Below, one piece after another: positions 1 to 6,903 of a stretch of 11,645 nt of DNA. The stretch's first letter is position 1. Every line of letters starts with the position of its first letter. A program made the position numbers and the translations under genes. The stretch comes from Pseudomonadota bacterium (GTDB lineage: Bacteria; Myxococcota_A; Polyangia; Polyangiales; Polyangiaceae). A model generated the notes under the pieces. That model made no database searches, was not told where the DNA came from, and saw nothing but the letters and a program-made list of their open reading frames with translations. The stretch is from the NCBI GenBank assembly GCA_023460875.1, contig JAEWOQ010000568.1:1-11645 (forward strand). The letters run 5' to 3'.

Positions 1-18
1 CCCCTCCCCCGATCCCCC

Positions 19-912
19 ATGGACCAGCTCGTCGAAAAAGCCGCCGTTCTCCACGAAGCGCTGCCCTACATCCAGCGCTTCCACCAGAAGACCTTCGTCG
101 TGAAATACGGGGGTCACGCCATGGTCGATGAGGGGCTGAAGCGGAGCTTCGCCCGGGACGTCTGCCTGCTGCGCTACGTGGGCATCCAGGTCGTGGTGGT
201 GCACGGCGGCGGGCCGCAGATCAACGAGATGCTGCAGAAGGTGGGGATCGCCTCCACCTTCAGCGCGGGGCTGCGCGTCACGGATGACGCGACGATGAAC
301 GTCGTCGAGATGGTCCTCGGCGGCGCCGTGAACTCCGAGATCGTCGGCCTGATCTGCGAGCAAGGGGGGCGCGCGGTGGGCCTGAGCGGCAAGGACGATC
401 AGTTCATGCGCGCGCGGCGCAAGGATCGCGTGCCCACCAAGAACGAGCAGGGCGAGCAGGTGCTCGTGGATCTCGGTCGCGTCGGTGACATCGAGGAGGT
501 GCGGCCGCACCTGATCCGAGAGCTGATCGACAAGCAGTTCATCCCCGTGGTGGCGCCCATCGCCCTCGACGCGGACGGCAAGGCCCTGAACGTGAACGCG
601 GACACGGCCGCCGGGCGCATCGCCGCGGCCCTCGGCGCCGCCAAGCTCGTGCTGATGACGGACGTGGAGGGCGTGAAGGACAACGCTGGCAACCTGCTCC
701 GCTCTTTGCGGGCCCGGGAGGCCGAGCGCCTCATCGGCGAGGGCGTCATCGGCGGGGGAATGATCCCGAAGGTGCGCTGCGCCCTCAAGGCCGTCGACTC
801 CGGCGTCGAGAAGGCCCACATCGTCGACGGGCGGAGGCGCCACGCCCTGTTGCTCGAGATCTTCACCGACCAAGGTGTCGGCACCGAGATCCAGCGCATC
901 TACGACCGGTGA
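19..912 (+). CDS. argB: Acetylglutamate kinase
   Basis: Phosphorylates N-acetyl-L-glutamate with ATP, the second step of cytosolic arginine (ornithine) biosynthesis. The 297-residue length fits the family. Visible landmarks are the phosphate-binding KYGGHAM at residues 29-35, the GGGPQIN loop at 63-69, the substrate Arg in GLRVTD near residue 86, NVNAD at 191-195, the nucleotide-binding LVLMTDVEGV at 210-219 and the late lysine in GGGMIPKV at residue 251. The N-terminal helix before KYGG (residues 1-25) is the extra segment typical of hexameric, arginine-inhibited enzymes, so feedback control by arginine is likely (inference). The ATG at 19 is the only start that keeps this helix. No Shine-Dalgarno is visible in the 18 C-rich bases before it, so this gene may be translated from an upstream message. 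Its stop overlaps the start of the next gene. The identity is secure. Confidence 0.97.
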   Translation: MDQLVEKAAVLHEALPYIQRFHQKTFVVKYGGHAMVDEGLKRSFARDVCLLRYVGIQVVVVHGGGPQINEMLQKVGIASTFSAGLRVTDDATMNVVEMVLGGAVNSEIVGLICEQGGRAVGLSGKDDQFMRARRKDRVPTKNEQGEQVLVDLGRVGDIEEVRPHLIRELIDKQFIPVVAPIALDADGKALNVNADTAAGRIAAALGAAKLVLMTDVEGVKDNAGNLLRSLRAREAERLIGEGVIGGGMIPKVRCALKAVDSGVEKAHIVDGRRRHALLLEIFTDQGVGTEIQRIYDR

Positions 913-1985
913 GCGCGGGCATGGCCCGACGGCTGCAACCGATCCCCCAGCGGAGCGCCTCGCCGCTCGAGCTTCCCGCTCGCCCGGCGGGGATCCCCGA
1001 AGACGCCATCCTGCGGGTGCTCCGGGTCCCCCCCGAGTGCGAGGGGATGCGGCTCGATCGCTTCCTGCCCTCGCAGCTCCGCAGCACGAGCCGCACGCGG
1101 GCCCGCGCCATCATCGAAAACAGCGCGTTCTCCTTCGAAGGACGGCGCCTGCGGCCGAGCGATCGAGTGCGGGGTGAGGATCGCATCGCCCTATGGCGCC
1201 CCGCCTTCGACGAGATCGAAGCCCCCGCTGAGCTCACGATCCTCTACGAGGACGAACACCTCCTCGCCCTCGACAAACCGCCGCTCATGACGGTGCACCC
1301 GACGGCCCGCCACCATCACCATACGGTGATCAAGCGCCTCGAGGCGCTCCGTCCTGGTGAGTTCTTCTCCCTCGTGCATCGGCTCGATCGGGAGACGAGC
1401 GGCGTCTTGCTCGTGGCACGCTCCCCCCAGGCGGACAGCGCCTTCAAGCGCGCCCTGGAGGAGCGCTCCCTGCTGGCGGCGCGCGCCGCGACGAGCGGCG
1501 GAGACGCGCCGCCCTCGGACAAGACTTACCTGGCGATCACCCGTGGTGTGCCCCCGGAGGGCCTCATCGATCTCCCCCTCGAGGCGGATCCCAGCCCGCT
1601 GCGGGTGAAGATGCGCGTCGCGGCGCGCGGCCGCGGGCTCCCCTCGCGCACGGGGGTTCGAGTGCTGCAGCGACAGGGTGAGTACGCGCTGGTGCGCTGT
1701 GACTTGTTCACGGGGAGACAGCACCAGATCCGTGTGCACCTCGCTCACATGAACACACCCGTCGTGGGCGACAAACTCTACGGCCCCGACGAACGGCTCC
1801 TCGCGCGAGCCGCCGATGGAGACCTCACGGACGAGGATTTGAGCCTGCTGGAGCTGCCGCGCCACGCGCTCCACGCCCACGAATACCGCCTGCGCCACTG
1901 CTTCACCGGCGCTCCTCTCTGCATCACCGCGCCGCTCGCCCCCGATCTCGAGCAGTTCTGGGCCCAGCGCATGGCCCACGACTGA
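909..1985 (+). CDS. RluA-family pseudouridine synthase
   Basis: Isomerises uridine to pseudouridine in rRNA or tRNA; the exact target cannot be told from sequence. Residues about 47-95 form an S4 RNA-binding domain (MRLDRFLPSQL onward). The catalytic motif HRLDRETSG is at residues 157-165 with the nucleophile Asp160. The later family motifs KTYLAI, FTGRQHQIRVHL and LPRHALHAHEYRL are all present. About 15 residues rich in Ala, Ser and Gly (SLLAARAATSGGDAPPS) sit between ALEER and KTYLAI, where most relatives have only two or three residues. The GTG at 909 overlaps the argB stop codon (GTGA), which suggests translational coupling; the in-frame ATG at 921 is an alternative start. Co-transcription with argB is likely, although the functions are unrelated. 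The family is certain, the RluA/B/C/D subtype is not. Confidence 0.93.
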   Translation: MSAGMARRLQPIPQRSASPLELPARPAGIPEDAILRVLRVPPECEGMRLDRFLPSQLRSTSRTRARAIIENSAFSFEGRRLRPSDRVRGEDRIALWRPAFDEIEAPAELTILYEDEHLLALDKPPLMTVHPTARHHHHTVIKRLEALRPGEFFSLVHRLDRETSGVLLVARSPQADSAFKRALEERSLLAARAATSGGDAPPSDKTYLAITRGVPPEGLIDLPLEADPSPLRVKMRVAARGRGLPSRTGVRVLQRQGEYALVRCDLFTGRQHQIRVHLAHMNTPVVGDKLYGPDERLLARAADGDLTDEDLSLLELPRHALHAHEYRLRHCFTGAPLCITAPLAPDLEQFWAQRMAHD

Positions 1986-2010
1986 GCCTCACGGGCTGGC
2001 TCCACCCTCT

Positions 2011-2032
2011 CGGTCGGCCCACGGTCGGCCCT
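2011..2032. repeat. Two-copy 11-bp tandem repeat
   Basis: CGGTCGGCCCA at 2011-2021 is followed directly by CGGTCGGCCCT at 2022-2032 (10 of 11 bases identical). It lies in the 206-base gap between the RluA-family gene and purH. This gap has no convincing gene. It also holds TTGACG at 2155-2160, a possible -35, but no good -10 follows it before the purH start. The repeat may be simple replication slippage. Confidence 0.6.
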
Positions 2033-2191
2033 GTGCTCGATCTCGGCTTCCTGGACGGCCGAATACAAGGGGACGCGAGCTATCGCGATCGCCTTGCTCG
2101 GCCTCACTTTCGGGTTGGTCGGCTTCTTCCGGACGCCACTCGTCGCCCCAACCGTTGACGGGGGCGCCTACGAGCGATACCCGGAGGCCCC

Positions 2192-3754
2192 ATGCCGATC
2201 CGCCGCGCCCTCCTCTCCGTTTCCGACAAGACTGGACTCGTACCCTTTGCCCGCGCCCTCCATGAGCGCGGGGTGGAGCTGCTCTCCACGGGCGGGACCC
2301 ACAAAGTCCTCAGCGAGGCCGGGCTCCCCGTACGCGCCGTCGACGCCTACACCGAGTCCCCTGAGGTGATGGATGGCCGGGTCAAGACGCTGCATCCCCG
2401 CGTCCACGGCGGCATCCTGGCCCGGGAGGGGACCGACGAGAAGGATCTCGAGCGCATCGGCGCGGGCTTCATCGACCTGGTGGTGGTGAACCTCTATCCC
2501 TTCGAGCAGACCCTGAAGAAGCCCGGCGCCACTCAGGAAGAGCTCGTCGAGAACATCGACATCGGTGGGCCGAGCATGGTGCGCTCCGCCGCGAAGAACC
2601 ACGCTCGGGTCACGGTGGTCTGTGATCCGACAGACTACGAGCTGGTCCTCGACGAGATCCAGCGCGCGGGCGAGGTCTCTTTCGAGACTCGTCAGCGCCT
2701 CGCGGGCAAGGCCTTCTCGCACACGGCCGCCTACGACGCGGCGATCAGCGGCTGGCTCACCTCCCTGGGCGAGAGCGACGGCTTCCCCCGGGCGCTCACC
2801 GTCCCCCTCGTGAAGGGCTACGGCCTCAGGTACGGAGAGAACCCGCACCAGCGCGCCGCCTTCTACGTGGAGCGGGACGCGCAGCCCGGCACCCTGGCCC
2901 GCGCCGAGAGCCTCGGCACGGGCGCCAAAGAGCTCAGCTTCAACAACCTCGTGGACGCCGCCGCCGCCCTGGAGGCGGTGCGCGAGCTGCAGGGCCCAGG
3001 CGCCGTCGTGATCAAGCACGCGAGCCCCTGCGGAGCCGCCACCGCGCCGGATCTCGAGCGCGCCTATCGAGCCGCTCACGACGCGGATCCCCTGAGCGCC
3101 TTCGGCGGCATCGTCGCCCTGAACCGCACCGTCGACGAGCCCACGGCGCGGGCCCTCGTCGAGACCTTCCTCGAGTGCGTGATCGCCCCCGACTACGACG
3201 CGACGGCCCTCGAGGTCCTGCGCACCAAGAAGAACCTACGCATCCTGGCCACGGGCGCCTGGCTCCCCGCGGATCATCCCGCGCTCTACGGCAAGGCCAT
3301 CGGCGGCGGTTACGTGTTCCAAGATCGTGATCCGACGGCGTCGGGCGAGGTCCTCGACGGCAAAATCGCCACCGACAAGTCTCCGTCGGACGCGGAGCGC
3401 GAGGCCCTCGAGTTCGCGTGGGCTCTCTGCAAGCACGTGCGGAGCAACGCCATCCTCCTGGCGCGCGTCGTCGCCCCCGGCGTCTACGCGACGGTCGGCA
3501 TCGGCGGCGGGCAGACGTCACGGGTGAGCTCCGTCCGGATCGCCTGCGCCCAGGCGGGCGATCTCGCGCGAGGCGCGGTCCTCGCCTCCGACGCGTTCTT
3601 CCCGTTCCCCGACGGGGTCGAAGCGGCCGCGGCGGCCGGCGTCAGCGCGATCGCCCAGCCGGGGGGCAGCAAGAAAGACGACGAGGTCGTGGCCGCTGCC
3701 AACCGGCTCGGGGTGGCCATGGTCATGACGGGCGTGCGCCATTTCCGTCACTGA
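2192..3754 (+). CDS. purH: Bifunctional AICAR transformylase / IMP cyclohydrolase
   Basis: Carries out the last two steps of de novo purine synthesis in the cytosol: formylation of AICAR using 10-formyl-THF, then ring closure to IMP. The 520-residue length is normal. The IMP cyclohydrolase domain fills residues 1 to about 190, with LLSTGGTH near 30-37 and DGRVKTLHPRVHGGIL at 61-76. The transformylase domain follows from GYGLRYGENPHQR. Its catalytic Lys275-His276 pair is in IKHASPCGAA, and LSFNN is also intact. The protein ends in MTGVRHFRH, the expected C-terminus. The ATG at 2192 has GGAGG at 2183-2187 with a 4-base spacer. It probably starts its own transcript, since 206 non-coding bases separate it from the gene before. 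No purine riboswitch was recognised upstream. Confidence 0.98.
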   Translation: MPIRRALLSVSDKTGLVPFARALHERGVELLSTGGTHKVLSEAGLPVRAVDAYTESPEVMDGRVKTLHPRVHGGILAREGTDEKDLERIGAGFIDLVVVNLYPFEQTLKKPGATQEELVENIDIGGPSMVRSAAKNHARVTVVCDPTDYELVLDEIQRAGEVSFETRQRLAGKAFSHTAAYDAAISGWLTSLGESDGFPRALTVPLVKGYGLRYGENPHQRAAFYVERDAQPGTLARAESLGTGAKELSFNNLVDAAAALEAVRELQGPGAVVIKHASPCGAATAPDLERAYRAAHDADPLSAFGGIVALNRTVDEPTARALVETFLECVIAPDYDATALEVLRTKKNLRILATGAWLPADHPALYGKAIGGGYVFQDRDPTASGEVLDGKIATDKSPSDAEREALEFAWALCKHVRSNAILLARVVAPGVYATVGIGGGQTSRVSSVRIACAQAGDLARGAVLASDAFFPFPDGVEAAAAAGVSAIAQPGGSKKDDEVVAAANRLGVAMVMTGVRHFRH

Positions 3755-3820
3755 GCGCCGAGCGCCCGCGCAGCCCCCACAAGGCTCGGGCCGCGCCGGC
3801 GTTGGGAGCTCGCCGCAAAC

Positions 3821-3848
3821 TTGGCCCCCCCGGGGCGCTCATGACAAT
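3821..3848 (+). promoter_or_regulatory. Candidate promoter for the RHH-type gene
   Basis: TTGGCC at 3821-3826 and GACAAT at 3843-3848 are separated by 16 bases and each match the sigma-70 hexamers at four of six positions. They lie about 50 bases before the ATG at 3901. The match is weak and the consensus in this host is unknown. GCCCC-CCC-GGGGC at 3824-3836 could form a small hairpin in the same place. Confidence 0.25.
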
Positions 3849-3890
3849 CCGAGTGCGAGTGGGACGGCGGGCCCCGCGGGCAGCCGCTCC

Positions 3891-3896
3891 AGGAGG
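3891..3896 (+). promoter_or_regulatory. Ribosome binding site deciding the RHH-gene start
   Basis: AGGAGG lies four bases before the ATG at 3901. The reading frame stays open far upstream, into purH, so this site is what fixes the true start of the small protein at 3901. Confidence 0.8.
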
Positions 3897-3900
3897 CACC

Positions 3901-4221
3901 ATGAGCGAACATTCGGATCTTCCGCAGACAGCCCAGGTTCTCGAGACGGACCGGGCGCTGTCGACCAGCTACTACTCGGCGAGCAAGTCGAGCAATGACG
4001 ATGCGCCGGCGCGCGGCGCCGCTCGCGCGGAGGGCGCCAAGGCGGAGAAGCCGACGCACTACAAGGTGATCTGCATCTCCATGTACACGAAGGACCTGAA
4101 GCGTCTGGACGCCATGGTCGACTCCCTCAAGGCCCGAGGCATGACGAAGGCGAACCGCAGCGCCTTGATCCGCTACGCCCTCGGTGAGGTGAACCTCGAC
4201 GACGTGCCCCAAGGGCTCTGA
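3901..4221 (+). CDS. Small ribbon-helix-helix-like DNA-binding protein
   Basis: A 106-residue protein of two parts. Residues 1-50 are rich in Ser, Ala, Asp and Lys, lack hydrophobic periodicity and look disordered. Residues 52-97 fit a ribbon-helix-helix fold: a beta strand (HYKVICISMY, 53-62), helix A (KDLKRLDAMVDSLKARG, 64-80) and helix B (KANRSALIRYALGEV, 83-97), with the typical S-x-L-I-R-Y-A-L pattern. RHH proteins bind DNA as dimers through the strand, so this is probably a transcriptional regulator (inference). The perfect AGGAGG fixes the start at 3901. It is 146 bases after purH and 160 before the dipeptidase, so it may stand alone. No toxin gene adjoins it, which argues against an antitoxin. 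From memory, similar small proteins occur in myxobacteria, but I cannot give a named family. Confidence 0.82.
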   Translation: MSEHSDLPQTAQVLETDRALSTSYYSASKSSNDDAPARGAARAEGAKAEKPTHYKVICISMYTKDLKRLDAMVDSLKARGMTKANRSALIRYALGEVNLDDVPQGL

Positions 4222-4280
4222 GCGTCCTACGCGCGCGCCGCGGCGGCCCCCATTCCAGCCGCCTCCCCCTCGAGAGCCTT

Positions 4281-4312
4281 GCCCGGACAGCACTGCCCGG
4301 ACAGCACTGCCC
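4281..4312. repeat. Two-copy 14-bp tandem repeat
   Basis: GCCCGGACAGCACT occurs at 4281-4294 and again, identical, at 4295-4308. The first four bases begin a third copy at 4309-4312. It sits between the RHH-type gene and the M19-like gene. It could be a pair of direct operator sites or a slippage product. Confidence 0.75.
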
Positions 4313-4381
4313 CGCCGGTGCTCCCGGCTCGGCGCGCCCTCCCGGCGGCGAGCCCTGGCGCGAGCATCGGGCGCGGCGTTC

Positions 4382-5470
4382 GTGCATGATGAAGGGGTGA
4401 CCGCGCTCGGCCCCTGGGAGAGACCAACGATCGATCGGCTGGTGACGCGCCTGGGCGTGTCCCGGGAAGCGGCGGAGCTGTACCTCGCCAGCGAGGTCAT
4501 CGATCTGCACATCGAGTCCTTCAGCTTTCACCGCAGCGTCGGCTACGACCTCCGGCGGCGCCACGGCCTCGGCCCGTTCCGGGGTCTGCTCTTCGGCCAC
4601 GCCGATTTCCCACGCGTCCTCGAAGCGGGCATCGGAGCCGGCACCTGGATCATCTCCACCAACCCCGCGCGGCCGCGCGCCGAGCGCGGAGAGGTCTTCA
4701 GCGCCAACCTCCGGGAGCTGCGCGAGCTCTTCGACGACGTGAGCGATCACTTCGCGGTCGTGCGAAGCTACGAGGAGTACCTGCGCGCGCGGCAGGCCGG
4801 AAAGCACGCCGCCTTCCTCGGGGTCCAGGGCGGCAACGCCTTCGACGCGGGGCCAGAGGAGCTCGAGCGCTGCGGCGATTGGATCTTGCGGATCACCCTG
4901 CTCCACTTGACCAACTCACACCTGGGCCACACCAGCTCACCGCTCCGCGGGCGCGGCGAGCGCGGCCTCACCCCCTGGGGCCAGGAGTTCGTGCGGCTGC
5001 TCAACGCGCGACGCATCGGGGTCGATCTCGCGCACATCGATCCGCCCGGGTTCTGGGACGCGGTGCGGGTCCACGATCGCTCGCAGCCGCTGCTGGTGAC
5101 CCACACGGGCGTGAGCGGGGTGCACCGCCACTGGCGTAACGTCGACGACGATCAGCTGCGCGCGGTGGCGGACACGGGCGGCACGATCGGCATCATGTAT
5201 CACGCGCCGTTCCTCGGCGACGGGCTGCGCCGGGGTCGAGCCGAGCGCGTCGTCGAGCACCTGGAGCACGTGCGCAGAGTGGTGGGCGCGGATCACGCCT
5301 CTCTGGGCAGCGACTGGGACGGCGCCATCGACACGCCGCGAGACATGCCGAGCTGCCTCGAGCTGCCGCGGCTGGTGGAGCTCATGCTGCGGCGGGGTTG
5401 GTCCACCGACGACGTGCGCAAGGTGCTCGGCGCGAACTTCCTCCGGGTGGTCCGCCACCTGCGAGGCTGA
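4382..5470 (+). CDS. Peptidase M19 (renal dipeptidase-like) family protein
   Basis: A TIM-barrel hydrolase of the membrane dipeptidase family, 362 residues long, with no signal peptide or membrane segment, so probably cytosolic. Family landmarks appear in order: DLHIES (41-46), FLGVQGG around residue 149, LLHLTNSHLG with His175, GLTPWGQEFVR, VDLAH with His218, LLVTHTG with His241, HWRN with Arg252 and SLGSDWDG with Asp311. Compared with the classical enzyme, two metal ligands differ. The DxHxD motif is DxHxE (His43, Glu45), and the bridging Glu of the usual GIEGG is Gln149. Activity on dipeptides is therefore doubtful, and the real substrate is unknown. The GTG at 4382 gives the longest product; a GTG at 4397 also fits, and neither has a good Shine-Dalgarno. 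dinB follows after 23 bases, suggesting one transcript. Confidence 0.88.
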   Translation: MHDEGVTALGPWERPTIDRLVTRLGVSREAAELYLASEVIDLHIESFSFHRSVGYDLRRRHGLGPFRGLLFGHADFPRVLEAGIGAGTWIISTNPARPRAERGEVFSANLRELRELFDDVSDHFAVVRSYEEYLRARQAGKHAAFLGVQGGNAFDAGPEELERCGDWILRITLLHLTNSHLGHTSSPLRGRGERGLTPWGQEFVRLLNARRIGVDLAHIDPPGFWDAVRVHDRSQPLLVTHTGVSGVHRHWRNVDDDQLRAVADTGGTIGIMYHAPFLGDGLRRGRAERVVEHLEHVRRVVGADHASLGSDWDGAIDTPRDMPSCLELPRLVELMLRRGWSTDDVRKVLGANFLRVVRHLRG

Positions 5471-5480
5471 GGCCACGACC

Positions 5481-5488
5481 GGGAGGAG
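5481..5488 (+). promoter_or_regulatory. Ribosome binding site deciding the dinB start
   Basis: GGGAGGAG is followed by a five-base spacer and GTG at 5494. Upstream in-frame starts would overlap the previous gene and add residues with no Pol IV character, so this site supports the GTG at 5494. Confidence 0.8.
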
Positions 5489-5493
5489 CCACG

Positions 5494-6903
5494 GTGGAGC
5501 GCTGGATCCTGCACGCGGACATGGACGCCTTCTATGCGTCGGTGGAGCAGCGGGACGATCCGCGGCTCCGCGGCAAGCCGGTCATCGTGGGCGCGACCTC
5601 TCCTCGCGGGGTCGTGTCGGCGGCCTCCTACGAGGCGCGCCGCTTCGGGGTGCACTCGGCGATGCCGGGCTTCCGCGCGCGCCAGCTCTGCCCGCAGGGG
5701 GTCTTCCTCCCAGGGGACATGGAGAAGTACTCCCGGGTGTCCAGGGACGTGCACCGGGTCTTCGCGGAGTTCACCGACACCGTGGAGCCCCTCGCCCTCG
5801 ACGAGGCCTTCCTCGACATCTCCGGGTCCGTGGCCCTGTTCGGGCCTCCGCTGACGATCGGGCGGCGGATCAGGGAGGAGGTCCGCGCCAGGACCGAGCT
5901 CTCCGTATCCGTCGGGATCGCGCCGAACAAGCTCGTGGCGAAGATCGCCTGCGGTCTCTCCAAGCCCGACGGGCTCCTGCTCGTGACGCCGGAGGAGGTG
6001 GAGCCGCTCCTCGCCCCTCTCCCCATCCGCAAGCTCTGGGGCGTCGGACCGCGCACGGAGGAGGCTCTGCTCGCGGCGGGCCTTCGCACCTTCGGGGACG
6101 TCGCCAGTGCCTCCCCCGGCGCCCTCCACCGCGCCGTGGGGTCTCGCGCCGAGGAGCTGGCGCGCCGGGCACGGGGCGTGGACGACCGCCCCGTGATCGG
6201 CGAGCGTATGCCCAAGTCCATCGGCGAGGAGGCCACCTTCGAGGCGGACGTCCTGGACGCGGACCGAATCTCAGCCGCCCTCACCGCCCACGCGGAAGCC
6301 GTCGCGCGGCGTGCCCGGCGCGCAGGGTTCGTCGGCCGCACCGTGACCCTCAAGATCAAGCTCGCGCGGGCGCGCGGCAGCCACCCGTCGCGGTCGAGCG
6401 GTCTGAGCGAACCCGACTACCCGCTGCTCAGCCGCAACAAGACCCTGCGCGAGGTCACCGCCGACGGCGCGTTGTTACGGGAGGTGGCCCTCGAGCTCTG
6501 GGCCCGCGCCGAGATCCGGGAGCCGGTCCGGCTCCTCGGGGTGTCCCTGTCGAACCTTCAACCCGCGGCGGGCGGCCGCGGGGGGGGGGCCCGCGCGCGC
6601 CGGGGCCCCCCCGCGGCGGGGGCCGGGGGCGCGCCTCACGGCGCTCCCTGGACCCCTCCGGGTCAGCTGGAGCTCTTCGATGGTGGGGCCGTCCGCGGTG
6701 CGTTACGGGCTCCAGGCCTCCGCCCCAGCGTCCCTGCACAGAGCGTCCCTGGGCGGCGTGCGGGCGGCGACGCCCTCGGGCGGGCCCTGGACGCGATCGA
6801 AGACAAGTTCGGGAGGGATGCGGTGCGTCGCGCCGTGCAAGCGCCCCCCAAGATCACCCAGACGGATCGCCGGAAAGTGGGAGAGGAACCGGACGAGTCG
6901 TAG
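5494..6903 (+). CDS. dinB: DNA polymerase IV (Y-family translesion polymerase)
   Basis: An error-prone polymerase that extends past damaged or mispaired bases. The 469-residue protein starts VERWILHADMDAFYASVE, with metal-binding Asp9 and, in LALDEAFLD, Asp103 and Glu104. The fingers (GVVSAASYEARRFGVHSAMP), the SVSVGIAPNKLVAKIA palm motif, the thumb HhH region (KLWGVGPRTEEALLAAGL) and the little finger up to VRLLGVSLSNL near residue 355 are all intact. Residues 357-389 are a Gly/Ala/Arg/Pro linker encoded by almost pure G+C. After it comes QLELF (391-395), a good beta-clamp-binding motif, and a C-terminal tail with LDAIEDKFGRDAVRRA typical of many bacterial Pol IV proteins. The frame is the same on both sides of the GC tract, so the gene reads intact. 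No LexA-type operator was recognised. Its last 50 bases overlap the end of the opposite-strand MutS-like gene. Confidence 0.96.
   Translation: MERWILHADMDAFYASVEQRDDPRLRGKPVIVGATSPRGVVSAASYEARRFGVHSAMPGFRARQLCPQGVFLPGDMEKYSRVSRDVHRVFAEFTDTVEPLALDEAFLDISGSVALFGPPLTIGRRIREEVRARTELSVSVGIAPNKLVAKIACGLSKPDGLLLVTPEEVEPLLAPLPIRKLWGVGPRTEEALLAAGLRTFGDVASASPGALHRAVGSRAEELARRARGVDDRPVIGERMPKSIGEEATFEADVLDADRISAALTAHAEAVARRARRAGFVGRTVTLKIKLARARGSHPSRSSGLSEPDYPLLSRNKTLREVTADGALLREVALELWARAEIREPVRLLGVSLSNLQPAAGGRGGGARARRGPPAAGAGGAPHGAPWTPPGQLELFDGGAVRGALRAPGLRPSVPAQSVPGRRAGGDALGRALDAIEDKFGRDAVRRAVQAPPKITQTDRRKVGEEPDES
6575..6617. repeat. G10 run inside a 12-bp GC-only inverted repeat
   Basis: The arms 6575-6586 (GCCGCGGGGGGG) and 6606-6617 (CCCCCCCGCGGC) are exact reverse complements around a 19-base loop that is also only G and C. 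The left arm holds an unbroken run of ten G at 6580-6589, the right arm seven C at 6606-6612. It lies within the linker of dinB. Such tracts slip in replication and are also prone to sequencing error. Confidence 0.9.

Noticed and set aside
2155..2160. TTGACG as a -35 of a purH promoter
   Set aside because: No acceptable -10 lies 15 to 19 bases downstream, and the purH start is too close.
2168..3079. Minus-strand open frame of about 303 codons inside purH
   Set aside because: purH is unambiguous here and the antisense product has no family features.
4386..4400. Four-codon frame ATG-ATG-AAG-GGG-TGA overlapping the M19-gene start
   Set aside because: A leader peptide is possible, but there is no Shine-Dalgarno or attenuator structure and so short a frame is easily chance.
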